Below, piece by piece: positions 1 to 6,037 of a DNA stretch of 6,073 bases. The position numbers were made by a program, and so were the translations under genes. Source of the DNA: Acidobacteriota bacterium (lineage in GTDB: Bacteria; Acidobacteriota; Terriglobia; Terriglobales; Acidobacteriaceae). Location: NCBI GenBank assembly GCA_021811745.1, contig JAJZNH010000622.1, positions 1 through 6,073 of the forward strand, in the 5' to 3' direction. Under the pieces are notes generated by a model. It was not told where the DNA came from. It did not search any database and saw nothing but the letters and a program-made list of their open reading frames with translations. The stretch's first letter is position 1, and each line of letters opens with the position of its first letter.

Positions 1-159
1 GTCGCCGGGCTGTGGCGCGCCGACGAGGGGGTGATCGGAGGGCGCCGGCGGCGGGAAAGGATGGGCGGGGGCTTGTGCGGACAGCCGATGCGCGCCAGCC
101 ATGGAAGCCATGGCGCCCATGCCGGCGAGGAGAGAGCGGCGGGTAATTGCGGAGTTCAT
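1..159 (-). CDS. N-terminus of a Tat-exported protein (partial, runs off the left edge)
   Basis: The reverse strand reads from an ATG at 159-157 through 53 open codons to the window edge. The N-terminus is M-N-S-A-I-T-R-R-S-L-L-A-G-M-G-A-M-A-S-M-A-G-A, followed by H-R-L-S-A-Q-A. The twin arginines at residues 7-8 followed by S-L-L, a short alanine/glycine/methionine hydrophobic stretch and an A-Q-A type cleavage site around residue 30 are what a Tat signal peptide looks like. A proline-rich linker (P-F-P-P-P-A-P) follows, so the mature domain lies outside the window and its function cannot be named. Tat export usually serves proteins that fold or load a cofactor before export. A weak GAGG-type ribosome site lies upstream, rather far from the ATG. 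The preceding 70 bp carry promoter/operator-like structure. In the same frame, M14, M17 and M20 are less likely starts because they would remove the twin arginines. Confidence 0.72.
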   Translation of the reverse strand, partial: MNSAITRRSLLAGMGAMASMAGAHRLSAQAPAHPFPPPAPSDHPLVGAPQPGD

Positions 160-192
160 GGTCGATTCCGATCCTCGATACGAGAAATTTTG

Positions 193-223
193 ACTATCGC
201 TAACGATAACGTTTACGAAAACG
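193..223 (-). promoter_or_regulatory. Promoter/operator region of the Tat-signal gene
   Basis: On the minus strand, a -10-like GATAGT (198-193, 4 of 6 to consensus) lies 17 bp from a weak -35-like TTTTCG (221-216), about 36 bp before the ATG at 159. The spacer and -35 are filled by AACG-type hexamers starting at 202, 208, 214 and 220, which put a CG every 6 bp from 198 to 222. There is also an imperfect palindrome TATCG-CTAA-CGATA at 195-208, and CGTAAACGTTATCG resembles LacI-family operators with a central CG. The overlap of these motifs with the promoter suggests repression by a LacI-type regulator. That is inference from pattern only; the -35 match is poor. Confidence 0.35.
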
Positions 224-337
224 TCGGTGCGGCCATTAGAGAGGGCATGACGGGCGGATGTCAAGTTGGGGGAGCGGCGGCCTGGAGCTGGCGTTGGCGT
301 CCGAAGGGAGTGCGCTGGGAAAAGCCGAAGGGAGCAA

Positions 338-351
338 AGGCGCTTACGCCT
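338..351 (-). terminator. Possible weak hairpin after the FAD oxidoreductase gene
   Basis: AGGCG and CGCCT form a perfect 5-bp stem around a 4-base loop, starting 8 bases after the TGA of the flavoprotein gene on the minus strand. It is followed by TTGCTCCC, so there is only a very short T-rich tail. It is in the right place for a terminator, but the stem is short and the tail poor, so this is a weak call. The rest of 224-359 contains no gene that I can support. Confidence 0.25.
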
Positions 352-359
352 GGAATCCA

Positions 360-2165
360 TCAGGCAGGGCCCCGAGCGAAGCCAGCTTGGTCATGCAGCG
401 ATCCTGCGGCGGGTCCCGGCCTGCGAATCGCAGTCGCCGGGACAGCATCAGACCCACGCGAGGGCGCTGTTTTCTGCTCGTGGTATTCCTGTTCGGTATT
501 TACATCCCATAGGTTCTGCTTGCTCTTGACTCCGGCCAGGATGTTATCGACGGCCATCATTGCGGTAAGCATGGAGTGGTCCTGGTTGTTGTACTTGTGC
601 ATGCCGTTGCGGCCAACCAGAAACAGGTTCTCGTAGCGTTCCATGTAGCGGACGATCTTGTCGAAATGTTCGTAGGCGCCGAAATAGGCGGGATAGGTCT
701 TGGGCACGCGGAAGACGCAGAAGTCGCGAACCTCGGCGGAATTGAGAATGCCGATCGACGCCACTTCCCCGATGGCGAACCGGGCAAGATCGGCATCCGC
801 CATCTTCCACAGTGGATCGCTGTCGTAACAGAAATATTCAAGTCCGATCCACACCTTGGATGGATCGGCCACCATGTGCGGACTCCAGTTGTTGAAGATC
901 TGCAGGCGTCCCACCAGCACATCCGGCTCCTGAATATAGATCCAGGTGTCCTTGATGGGCGAGCCATCCGGCTCGGTAATGAGCAGCCGGTCGACGAGCA
1001 GGCCGACGGTGATGAAGTCGCGATACTGGAGCCCGTCGGCGATGGACTGAATGTCGGGCGGCGCCGGTGCATCGACAGCGCGAATCAGCTCGCGGACGGG
1101 CATGGTGGAGAAAAAATAGTCGCCGGGAATCGTGACCTGCTCGCCCTGCGGATTGCGCGCCTCTACCGAGACGACCCGCTCCGCGCCGTCCTCGTCTTTC
1201 TCGACGTGAATGGCTGCAACCTTCCAGCCCAGGCGGATTTCACCTCCGGCTTCTTCCACCAGTTTGGCAACCCGCTCCCATAGCTGGCCGGGCCCATACT
1301 TGGGATATAGAAACTGCTCGATCAGAGAGGTTTCAGAGTTCTTCTGACGGATGTCGCCTGAAGTTTTTTCCCGGTCGAAGAGTTTCCTGAGACAGTGCGT
1401 AGCCGCCGTGCGCAGCGAGAGGCCCTTGATTCGCTGCTCCCCCCATGCCGCGGAGAGCTGTTCGCAGGGAACGCCCCACACTTTTTCGGTATAGCTCTTG
1501 AAGAAGGTGAGATAAAGCTCGCGGCCGAAGCGGTTGACGAGAAAATCCCGGAGCGATTTTTGCGGACGGAGTGGGCGGATCTGGGCCTTGAGATAGCTGG
1601 CGAGCATGCGGAGGGTACGCAAGAATCCCAGGCGGCGCAGAGTCCCCGGGGAAAGGGAAAGAGGATAGTCGAAAAACGAGCGCATGAAATAGATGCGGCT
1701 CTTGCGCGGGCGCACGAGCATGACGCTATCCGGATCGTCCGGAACTCCGCTGCGATTCCCGGGCAGGTTCCCGACTGGCCGCCGCTGGTTCCGATACGAG
1801 ATACAGGCGGGTCCGTCTTGGCCTTGCGCGGCAACCGGCATGATCTCCAACCACCAGTCCATCACGCGGTCCGACTTGGAAAAAAAGCGGTGGCCGCCGA
1901 GATCGATTCGGTTGCCATTATGGCGAATGGTGCAGGAGATGCCGCCAATGCGACCGCTGGCCTCAAGCACGATGGGACGAATGGAGGATTTGCGGCAGAA
2001 TTCCAGGGCTGCAGTCAATCCTGCCGGTCCGGCGCCGACGATGACGGCGGTTTCCTGCGAAGTTCCAGCAGGAGCCCTCTTAACACGGCCGGTTTGCGGA
2101 ATACGGAGATTCCCGGATTGCGTCTCGCGCCGCTTCCGTGCCGTCAGTCTGGCCGCAGGATTCAC
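360..2165 (-). CDS. FAD-dependent oxidoreductase, UDP-galactopyranose mutase / HemY-like (COG1232 type)
   Basis: A 601-residue flavoprotein. The dinucleotide-binding motif V-G-A-G-P-A-G is at 43-49, the ribose-binding acidic residue E68 ends the second strand (I-V-L-E-A), and G-R-I-G-G follows at 71-75. G-G-H-R-F-F-S-K (90-97), F-F-D-Y-P (164-168), Y-T-E-K-V-W-G-V-P (225-233) and Q-R-I-K-G-L-S-L (244-251) are blocks shared with UGM-like/protoporphyrinogen-oxidase-like proteins. The C-terminal FAD motif is [14 protein letters not shown] (518-531). Many relatives occur in polysaccharide loci, but their substrates are mostly unknown, so I give no symbol. The start is GTG at 2165-2163; it overlaps the preceding TGA as GTGA and has an AGAGGGGG ribosome site just upstream. 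About 40 residues precede the FAD motif and about 35 low-complexity residues follow the last family-like segment; both tails look extra. No signal peptide is seen, so it is probably cytosolic. Family assignment is firm; the reaction is not known. Confidence 0.9.
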   Translation of the reverse strand: MNPAARLTARKRRETQSGNLRIPQTGRVKRAPAGTSQETAVIVGAGPAGLTAALEFCRKSSIRPIVLEASGRIGGISCTIRHNGNRIDLGGHRFFSKSDRVMDWWLEIMPVAAQGQDGPACISYRNQRRPVGNLPGNRSGVPDDPDSVMLVRPRKSRIYFMRSFFDYPLSLSPGTLRRLGFLRTLRMLASYLKAQIRPLRPQKSLRDFLVNRFGRELYLTFFKSYTEKVWGVPCEQLSAAWGEQRIKGLSLRTAATHCLRKLFDREKTSGDIRQKNSETSLIEQFLYPKYGPGQLWERVAKLVEEAGGEIRLGWKVAAIHVEKDEDGAERVVSVEARNPQGEQVTIPGDYFFSTMPVRELIRAVDAPAPPDIQSIADGLQYRDFITVGLLVDRLLITEPDGSPIKDTWIYIQEPDVLVGRLQIFNNWSPHMVADPSKVWIGLEYFCYDSDPLWKMADADLARFAIGEVASIGILNSAEVRDFCVFRVPKTYPAYFGAYEHFDKIVRYMERYENLFLVGRNGMHKYNNQDHSMLTAMMAVDNILAGVKSKQNLWDVNTEQEYHEQKTAPSRGSDAVPATAIRRPGPAAGSLHDQAGFARGPA

Positions 2166-2962
2166 ACGCCCCCTCTGGTGCGCCGCACCATCTCCACCAA
2201 GGCTTTCCGGAGCTCCTGCGGACTTCTCACTTCGCCGGGATAGTTGATGCGAATCCCCTTCATGCCTTCCGCGGTCTTCAGCCGGAGATGGAACCCGAGC
2301 CGGTCCACTGCGGTCATTGCGGCCTCGGTTGCCTGGATTCCCGCGTGGGTGTGGGCCAGCAGGATCATGGCGTCGGCGTGATCCGCGTTCATGTGCGCCA
2401 TGATTTCCTCCGCCGCCGGGGCTAGCGGGTCGGGCAGCGCCTGTTCGTACTCCGCAGCCTCCACCCAGCCCATCACGCCAAAGCCGCCCACGTAATAAAC
2501 CTCCAGCACCTGGAGCCGGAAAAAGCTGAAGTCGGCAAAATCAACCCAGTATTGGCTGTTGGGATGCTTTGCCAGGTAGAGCCGGCGCACATCGGTCCCA
2601 TCCGTCTCCGGCACGGCCCTGACTTCGCCAACCAACGTAGCTCGCGCGGCTCCGAGCGGATCTTCGCCGGCCCCGCCCTGCAGCACAAACAGGCTGGCCC
2701 GCGGATCGGATTTCAGGTTCTGGGTGTGCATTGCCATGCTGCTGATCAGAAAAACGGGCCGCCCTTCCGCATCCAGGGCATACGGCATCAGCGAACCGAA
2801 AGGAAAGCCCTCTCGCTTCCGCGACAGCGTCGACAGCGTTCCCATGCTCTGCCGGGAAAATAGAGTGCGGACGCGCTCCGCGTAGCTCGGTTCAGGCAGT
2901 TGGGGCGGCTGCGGCCCCGTGCGGGCATGTTGGCGGGAAGCAGAGTCCGGGTTCATTTTCAT
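2162..2962 (-). CDS. HugZ-family protein: FMN-binding split barrel plus DUF2470 domain
   Basis: I choose the ATG at 2962-2960 (266 residues) because GAAGG lies about 5 bases upstream. An in-frame ATG at 2992 would add 10 residues but has no ribosome site. ATG 2956 is also possible. Numbered from the chosen start, the pyridoxamine-phosphate-oxidase-like split barrel covers about residues 30-175, with M-G-T-L-S-T-L (40-46), G-F-P-F-G-S-L (52-58) and [10 protein letters not shown] (74-83) followed by D-P-R-A-S-L-F-V. The C-terminal DUF2470 domain begins at the diagnostic [11 protein letters not shown] (189-199). HugZ/HutZ proteins in this family bind or degrade haem; other members bind FMN or regulate tetrapyrrole synthesis, so haem use here is inferred. 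No signal peptide is visible, consistent with a cytosolic protein. The stop codon overlaps the GTG start of the FAD oxidoreductase by 4 bp, so the two are almost certainly cotranscribed and translationally coupled. Confidence 0.88.
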   Translation of the reverse strand: MKMNPDSASRQHARTGPQPPQLPEPSYAERVRTLFSRQSMGTLSTLSRKREGFPFGSLMPYALDAEGRPVFLISSMAMHTQNLKSDPRASLFVLQGGAGEDPLGAARATLVGEVRAVPETDGTDVRRLYLAKHPNSQYWVDFADFSFFRLQVLEVYYVGGFGVMGWVEAAEYEQALPDPLAPAAEEIMAHMNADHADAMILLAHTHAGIQATEAAMTAVDRLGFHLRLKTAEGMKGIRINYPGEVRSPQELRKALVEMVRRTRGGV

Positions 2963-3064
2963 CGCACCTTCACTCCAGTGACAGTGGCTCATGACGCGAA
3001 GGACGGCAACACTTCCACGGAGGCCAGCCGGTTTACGCCGACGCGTACTCGGCTACCGCAGGCG

Positions 3065-3094
3065 AATCTAACAAAGCAATTGCGATGCATTCAA
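3065..3094 (-). promoter_or_regulatory. Putative sigma70-like promoter for the HugZ-like/FAD-oxidoreductase pair
   Basis: On the minus strand, TTGAAT (3094-3089, 4 of 6 to TTGACA) is followed after 18 bp by TAGATT (3070-3065, 4 of 6 to TATAAT) with an extended -10 TGT directly before it. The segment is AT-rich compared with its surroundings. It would give a leader of roughly 95 nucleotides before the chosen HugZ-family start. The gap 2963-3208 shows no gene otherwise. It also contains an inverted repeat at 3124-3149 (CCACGAT/ATCGTGG) without a T-tract, between the acyltransferase stop and this promoter. Prediction by eye only. Confidence 0.4.
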
Positions 3095-3208
3095 ACTCGC
3101 GGCAGCGTACAGGTGCTTGTAGGCCACGATCAGCAACATGATATCGTGGACGGTCTCCGGTTACGCGGCGCAGTGGAAATGCTTTGAGGCAGCAGGGTGG
3201 CACCGTGG

Positions 3209-4216
3209 TTAGCCGGTTTGGGGAGCGGCCTCGAGCACCCGGTGGCGCCGTTGATTCTCTGCGATTCGCCGGCCGAACTTCCTCATTGGGCGCTCGACGA
3301 GGAAATGAGAAGCCAGCACGAACGCCGGAAAGATGAAGCCGCCGGCAACGAAGAGCCATTTGCCGTGGAAAACAGTAAACGGCTCCTGCCAGATGTAAAT
3401 GGTGTAGGAAAGAGTGCCGAGCCATGCGAGCGGTTTCCACTCGAGGAGCCTGGAAACCAGCGCGGCAGGGTGAAGCGAAGTGAAGATCAAGAGGGCCCCG
3501 ACAGCCGCGGATTCCCAGAGCGGTTGAAGGGTGTAGGATGTGGCGATGGCGATCAGAAAGGCACCTGCGGCGGGCACAGCCAGGAGTTCCGACCAGCGGT
3601 TCAGCTTTTCGCGAATGGCGGGGTCGTTGCGCAGCAGCGCGAACATGCAGCCAAGGAGCAGGGCGTCTGCCCGGACTTCTGTGCGTGTGTAAAGCAGACC
3701 TTGTTCGTAGTGCCTCCAGAATGCGAATCGATAGGCCGCGACCGATGCGGCGCCGGCGAGCGCAATCCAGCGGCAACGGCGAACGCCGAAAAGGAGCAGC
3801 AAAGCCGGCCAGACGAGGTAAAACTGCTCTTCGATCGAAAGGGACCAGAAGTGGCCCGCAGTGCCCAAGTTCCCCTGAAAGTTGCGGTAAAAGAACAGAC
3901 AGCCGCGAATCTCTCTCCAACTTGTACAGTGAATTCCCGACAGATTGAGGAGCAGCAGAGCAGCCAGGAATGTCCAGGCGGTAGGCATCAAGCGAAAGAA
4001 TCGCCGGATGTAGAACTTCTTGAGATCGATAGGTCCAGCCAGCAGGTTCGAAGTAATCAGAAAGCCGGACAGCACGAAGAACAAAGTCACCCCATGAAGC
4101 CCGATCCGCATCCACGGATGCGGATAGCGCTGCAGTGCCGCAATGGTTGCGTGGTCGGCGAGCACCATCAATATGGCGATGCCGCGCCAGCCGTCGAGGG
4201 TGGGAATTTGCTTCAT
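3209..4216 (-). CDS. Acyltransferase 3 family integral membrane protein (OafA/YrhL type)
   Basis: A 335-residue polytopic membrane protein. It opens with the family signature L-D-G-W-R-G-I-A-I-L (7-16), placing conserved R11 and H22 (A-D-H-A) where this family has its catalytic arginine and histidine. F-F-V-L-S-G-F-L-I-T (46-55), F-Y-I-R-R-F-F-R-L-M-P (68-78), G-H-F-W-S-L-S-I-E-E-Q-F-Y (121-133) and R-A-D-A-L-L-L-G (182-189) follow in the expected order, and L-S-Y-T-I-Y-I-W-Q-E-P-F (269-280) marks the late helices. About nine or ten hydrophobic segments are visible. Such enzymes move acyl groups, often acetyl, onto cell-surface sugars; the acceptor cannot be told here. The length is near the family norm and the frame is intact. 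The ATG at 4216-4214 sits directly before the signature but lacks a clear ribosome site; it may be read from a short leader. The C-terminal tail is basic (R-R-I-A-E-N-Q-R-R-H-R), consistent with a cytosolic end. Confidence 0.92.
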   Translation of the reverse strand: MKQIPTLDGWRGIAILMVLADHATIAALQRYPHPWMRIGLHGVTLFFVLSGFLITSNLLAGPIDLKKFYIRRFFRLMPTAWTFLAALLLLNLSGIHCTSWREIRGCLFFYRNFQGNLGTAGHFWSLSIEEQFYLVWPALLLLFGVRRCRWIALAGAASVAAYRFAFWRHYEQGLLYTRTEVRADALLLGCMFALLRNDPAIREKLNRWSELLAVPAAGAFLIAIATSYTLQPLWESAAVGALLIFTSLHPAALVSRLLEWKPLAWLGTLSYTIYIWQEPFTVFHGKWLFVAGGFIFPAFVLASHFLVERPMRKFGRRIAENQRRHRVLEAAPQTG

Positions 4217-4255
4217 GGCTTGTCTGTGTGAGGTCAGAAGTCTTCCTCAACAATA

Positions 4256-4616
4256 TTACTGTTTAGGTGGCAAATTCACCTTTCCGCGCATCAATGGAGC
4301 CAATGCGAACGTCACTGAGAGCCGCATCGAGCGGGCGGCTTTGCGCACCATTCGCTCGAGAACGCGGCCGGTGTAGCCCAGAGAAGGAAACTAAAGGAAC
4401 ACGCCGCTGGACACGGCGAAATCATAGGGCGGCAGGGTTCGAGCACCGCAGCCGCAGCGACGGACCCATTGCCCCGGGGCAGATGCCCGCGCGCGTAGCC
4501 GATCAAAGCCGGCGAAGCATCGAAGCCGGCAACGCGGCAGCCATGCGGTCCAGTTCCTGGAGCCGGGCGACTGCGCCGCATCCGACTTCAGCCGCACCGA
4601 TATCCAGGCCGGTTCC
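4256..4616 (-). pseudogene. Decayed class I SAM-dependent methyltransferase
   Basis: Three minus-strand frames carry successive pieces of one methyltransferase. Frame one (about 4616-4548) has G-L-D-I-G and V-G-C-G-A-V-A-R-L-Q-E-L-D, a motif I-like glycine loop. Frame two (4545-4429) has H-G-C-R-V-A-G-F-D-A-S-P-A-L-I-G-Y-A-R, the second strand with its acidic residue and the following helix. Frame three (4426-4259) has Y-D-F-A-V-S-S-G-V-F-L, then TAG at 4393-4391, then F-P-S-L-G-Y-T-G-R-V-L-E-R-M-V-R-K-A-A-R, which matches the later part of the fold. Each frame change fits loss of one base (near 4545-4547 and near 4427), and the TAG stands where relatives usually have tyrosine. The C-terminal domain is missing or unrecognisable before the TAA at 4258-4256. 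The upstream end is uncertain because no convincing N-terminus is seen. Sequencing error could explain some of these lesions, but three in 150 bases favour real decay. The substrate is unknown. Confidence 0.7.
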
Positions 4617-4754
4617 TGCCTGGGGCGTACAACCCTCGGGGAAGCAGGGGCACTCTTTCCGCAGGAGCTCATTGCAGCCAACAACTGATTTTTCGGCAAC
4701 ACCGGGAAGACCGGCAATGAAGGTTGATACGCGGGAAACGGGGGTTGGTTGTCG

Positions 4755-4766
4755 CACAGCGCTGTG
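4755..4766. promoter_or_regulatory. Perfect 12-bp palindrome upstream of the exported-protein gene
   Basis: CACAGCGCTGTG is a perfect palindrome whose right end is 35 bp before the ATG at 4802. That is where an operator for a dimeric regulator would sit. No convincing -35/-10 pair accompanies it: TTGATA at 4726-4731 is a good -35 but has no matching -10 at 16-18 bp. The rest of 4617-4801 shows no gene that I can support. Confidence 0.35.
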
Positions 4767-4801
4767 AATTCTTTGTGGCTCCGGAAAATTGATAGGGAAG
4801 A

Positions 4802-5668
4802 ATGGGCGGAATCGCGCGGAAGCGTATGGGGCGTTTTCTAGAGTGTGTTCGTTGCTTACGCACCGGTTTGCGGAGAGAGCCCCTGACTGGCAACCTGGTA
4901 CCGCGTCCGCGCAATCCAACCTTCGTGGATGCACATGCGTCGCGATTGCGTCGAATTTCATCGGCGGCCGGCCCGATTCTTCTCGCCGCGGTGACAATGC
5001 TTTGCGCGTTTGCGGCTTGGTCGCAAGCAGGAAGCGCCGCCTTCGCCGGAAAGCCAACCGCGATCGAGATCGTCCATCACGTGCGGCGAAACGATCGAGT
5101 TCGAGCGGAGAAGTTGATTCGTTACCAGTCAACCCGGCATTACACGGTGGAGTACGAAGGGTTCCCGAAATCTCTTGCAGCGACGATGGATGTGGAAGTT
5201 ACCTTCGACGCCGCATCCGGCAAAAGCTTCCGAATCATCTCGCAGAGCGGATCGAGGTTGCTGTACGACAAAGTTCTAAAGCGGGCGGTGGAAAGCGAGG
5301 AGGAAGCATCGCGCAAACCCAGCGAGACAGCCCTGACGGAGACGAATTACAGATTTCAGATGCTCGGCAGCGACAACGTGAATGGCCGTCCAGCCCAGAT
5401 CCTGCTCGTCGACCCACTCGCGCACGGCAGGTTCCTCTACAAAGGCAAGATATCGATCGATGCCGCGGATTACGCGCTGGAGCGAATCGAGGCTCAGCCG
5501 GCGAAGAATCCCTCGTTCTGGATTACGAAAACGGAGATCGAGGAGGTCTATGCGCCAGTGGAGGGATTCTGGTTACCGCAACTGAACCGGAGCAAATCCA
5601 GGGTACGCTTTGGAGGTACGGCTGTTCTCACGATCCATTACGGAACCTACCGGATTATCCATCGCTAG
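4802..5668 (+). CDS. Exported protein, probable LolA/outer-membrane lipoprotein-sorting-like fold
   Basis: A 288-residue protein beginning at ATG 4802 with an AGGGA ribosome site about 4 bases upstream. ATG 4826 (M9) is an alternative with a weaker site. A hydrophobic segment at about 56-73 (G-P-I-L-L-A-A-V-T-M-L-C-A-F-A-A-W-S) preceded by R-L-R-R, with A-X-A-like sites near 76-82, looks like a signal peptide, but it lies behind an unusually long, arginine-rich leader of about 50 residues. The true start may therefore be internal, for example GTG 4925. The mature part alternates short beta-strand-like segments, including Y-T-V-E-Y-E-G-F-P-K (114-123), M-D-V-E-V-T-F (129-135), F-R-I-I-S-Q-S-G (143-150), I-D-A-A-D-Y-A-L-E-R-I-E (219-230) and F-W-L-P-Q-L-N-R-S-K-S (256-266). 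The D-x-x-x-x-x-L-x-R-I-E and G-F-W-L-P patterns recall LolA/LolB/RseB-type and outer-membrane lipoprotein-sorting proteins, which suggests a periplasmic lipid-binding role. The fold call is inference; the partner is unknown. Confidence 0.72.
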   Translation: MGGIARKRMGRFLECVRCLRTGLRREPLTGNLVPRPRNPTFVDAHASRLRRISSAAGPILLAAVTMLCAFAAWSQAGSAAFAGKPTAIEIVHHVRRNDRVRAEKLIRYQSTRHYTVEYEGFPKSLAATMDVEVTFDAASGKSFRIISQSGSRLLYDKVLKRAVESEEEASRKPSETALTETNYRFQMLGSDNVNGRPAQILLVDPLAHGRFLYKGKISIDAADYALERIEAQPAKNPSFWITKTEIEEVYAPVEGFWLPQLNRSKSRVRFGGTAVLTIHYGTYRIIHR

Positions 5669-5731
5669 ACGCAGGCATCGCCGGGTGCGTGCCAGGGCAG
5701 ACTCCGAGGTTTGCCTGCATCGAGAGGAAGT

Positions 5732-5815
5732 CGCGGCTTCCAGGAACTCCACCTGTTCGAACTCGCCAATCATCTGGATGAACGATCCCGCGCCGGCATA
5801 GTCGATGTTCGGATA
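5732..5815 (-). pseudogene. Coding-like minus-strand segment, possible inverted end of a DsrE-type gene
   Basis: Reading left from 5815, the minus strand gives Y-P-N-I-D-Y-A-G-A-G-S-F-I-Q-M-I, then G-E-F-E-Q-V-E-F-L-E-A-A. It has GC-rich third positions and an alternating hydrophobic/charged pattern typical of real coding DNA. The G-x-G-S-F-I helix followed by an E-Q-V-E-F-L strand resembles the end of DsrE/COG2044 proteins, where a G-V-A-T-F helix and a final beta strand follow the C-x-M-S-M region. The DsrE piece itself lies immediately to the right on the opposite strand. There is no start codon with a ribosome site, and the frame loses coding character beyond about 5732. Treat it as a low-confidence remnant. 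Confidence 0.25.
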
Positions 5816-5817
5816 AA

Positions 5818-5928
5818 GCCGCCGAATTCGGCGTGCGCATTCACGTCTGCGAGATGTCGATGGGCGTCATCGGACTCAAGGAAGAAGAGATGATCGAATA
5901 TGTAGGCCGCATTTCCGTGGGTTTGTAA
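5818..5928 (+). pseudogene. Fragment of a DsrE/DsrF-family (COG2044-like) protein
   Basis: This frame reads A-A-E-F-G-V-R-I-H-V-C-E-M-S-M-G-V-I-G, then L-K-E-E-E-M-I-E-Y-V-G, and stops at TAA 5926-5928. The V-C-E-M-S-M-x-x-x-G-x-K-x-E-E-x-I pattern, with cysteine in the loop after a beta strand, is characteristic of DsrE-family proteins, small sulfur-relay or putative peroxiredoxin-like proteins of about 110-160 residues. Only about 36 residues from the middle are present. The same frame is closed by TGA at 5779-5781 and has no plausible start before the conserved part, while the usual C-terminal G-V-A-T-F helix is missing after M-I-E-Y. It is therefore a 5'- and 3'-truncated remnant. A sequencing or assembly error is the main alternative. 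Confidence 0.6.
5820..5833. repeat. Perfect 14-bp palindrome at the DsrE remnant boundary
   Basis: CGCCGAATTCGGCG is self-complementary over 14 bases with no spacer. It lies exactly where recognisable DsrE coding sequence begins on the plus strand and the coding-like segment begins on the minus strand. It may be a recombination or chimera junction, or chance within a coding codon run. Confidence 0.5.
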
Positions 5929-6023
5929 ATTCCTTCGAACTTGTCCTGGAAGTGCGCCGGACCTTCGCGCCCGCGGCCCATGCGAAAATCGAGGATTAGG
6001 GATATTTACTTGACGCCACCTTG

Positions 6024-6037
6024 CACAACAGGTTGTG
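6024..6037. promoter_or_regulatory. Inverted repeat CACAAC-AG-GTTGTG near the right edge
   Basis: Two perfect 6-bp arms are separated by 2 bp, in a 145-bp tail (5929-6073) where I see no gene. The symmetry and size suit a dimeric repressor site for a gene beyond the right edge, but no promoter elements near it are convincing. Confidence 0.25.

Noticed and set aside
576..1283. 235-codon plus-strand frame opposite the FAD oxidoreductase
   Set aside because: Antisense by-product of a GC-rich gene; the opposite strand holds the conserved C-terminal FAD-binding motifs.
1395..2243. 282-codon plus-strand frame opposite the flavoprotein N-terminus and the HugZ-family 3' end
   Set aside because: It crosses two convincing minus-strand genes and shows no recognisable domain.
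3124..3149. Inverted repeat CCACGAT...ATCGTGG after the acyltransferase gene considered as a terminator
   Set aside because: The loop is 12 bases and no T-rich tail follows on the minus strand, so intrinsic termination is not supported.
3197..4231. Long 344-codon open frame on the plus strand opposite the acyltransferase
   Set aside because: Its protein is rich in charged and low-complexity sequence without family motifs, and it mirrors a fully intact membrane acyltransferase on the other strand.
3033..4253. 406-codon minus-strand frame overlapping the acyltransferase
   Set aside because: It runs through the same DNA in another frame, is dominated by R, P, A and S, and lacks membrane segments or motifs; the 335-residue frame carries every acyltransferase-3 motif.
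4503..5132. 209-codon minus-strand frame taken as a whole gene
   Set aside because: Only its last 35 or so residues match methyltransferase sequence; the rest is antisense to the exported-protein gene and its upstream gap.
5668..5721. Inverted repeat GCAGGCA...TGCCTGC just after the exported-protein stop, considered as a terminator
   Set aside because: The loop is 34 bases and no T-tract follows; a stable terminator is unlikely.
4789..5781. 330-codon plus-strand frame overlapping the exported-protein gene
   Set aside because: Arginine/serine/glycine-rich without motifs; the overlapping frame has a better ribosome site, a signal-like segment and regular beta-strand patterning.
5838..5985. 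Small minus-strand frame beginning M-G-R-G-R-E-G-P-A-H-F in the right-hand tail
   Set aside because: About half of it is exact antisense of the clear DsrE fragment, and no domain or ribosome site supports the remainder.
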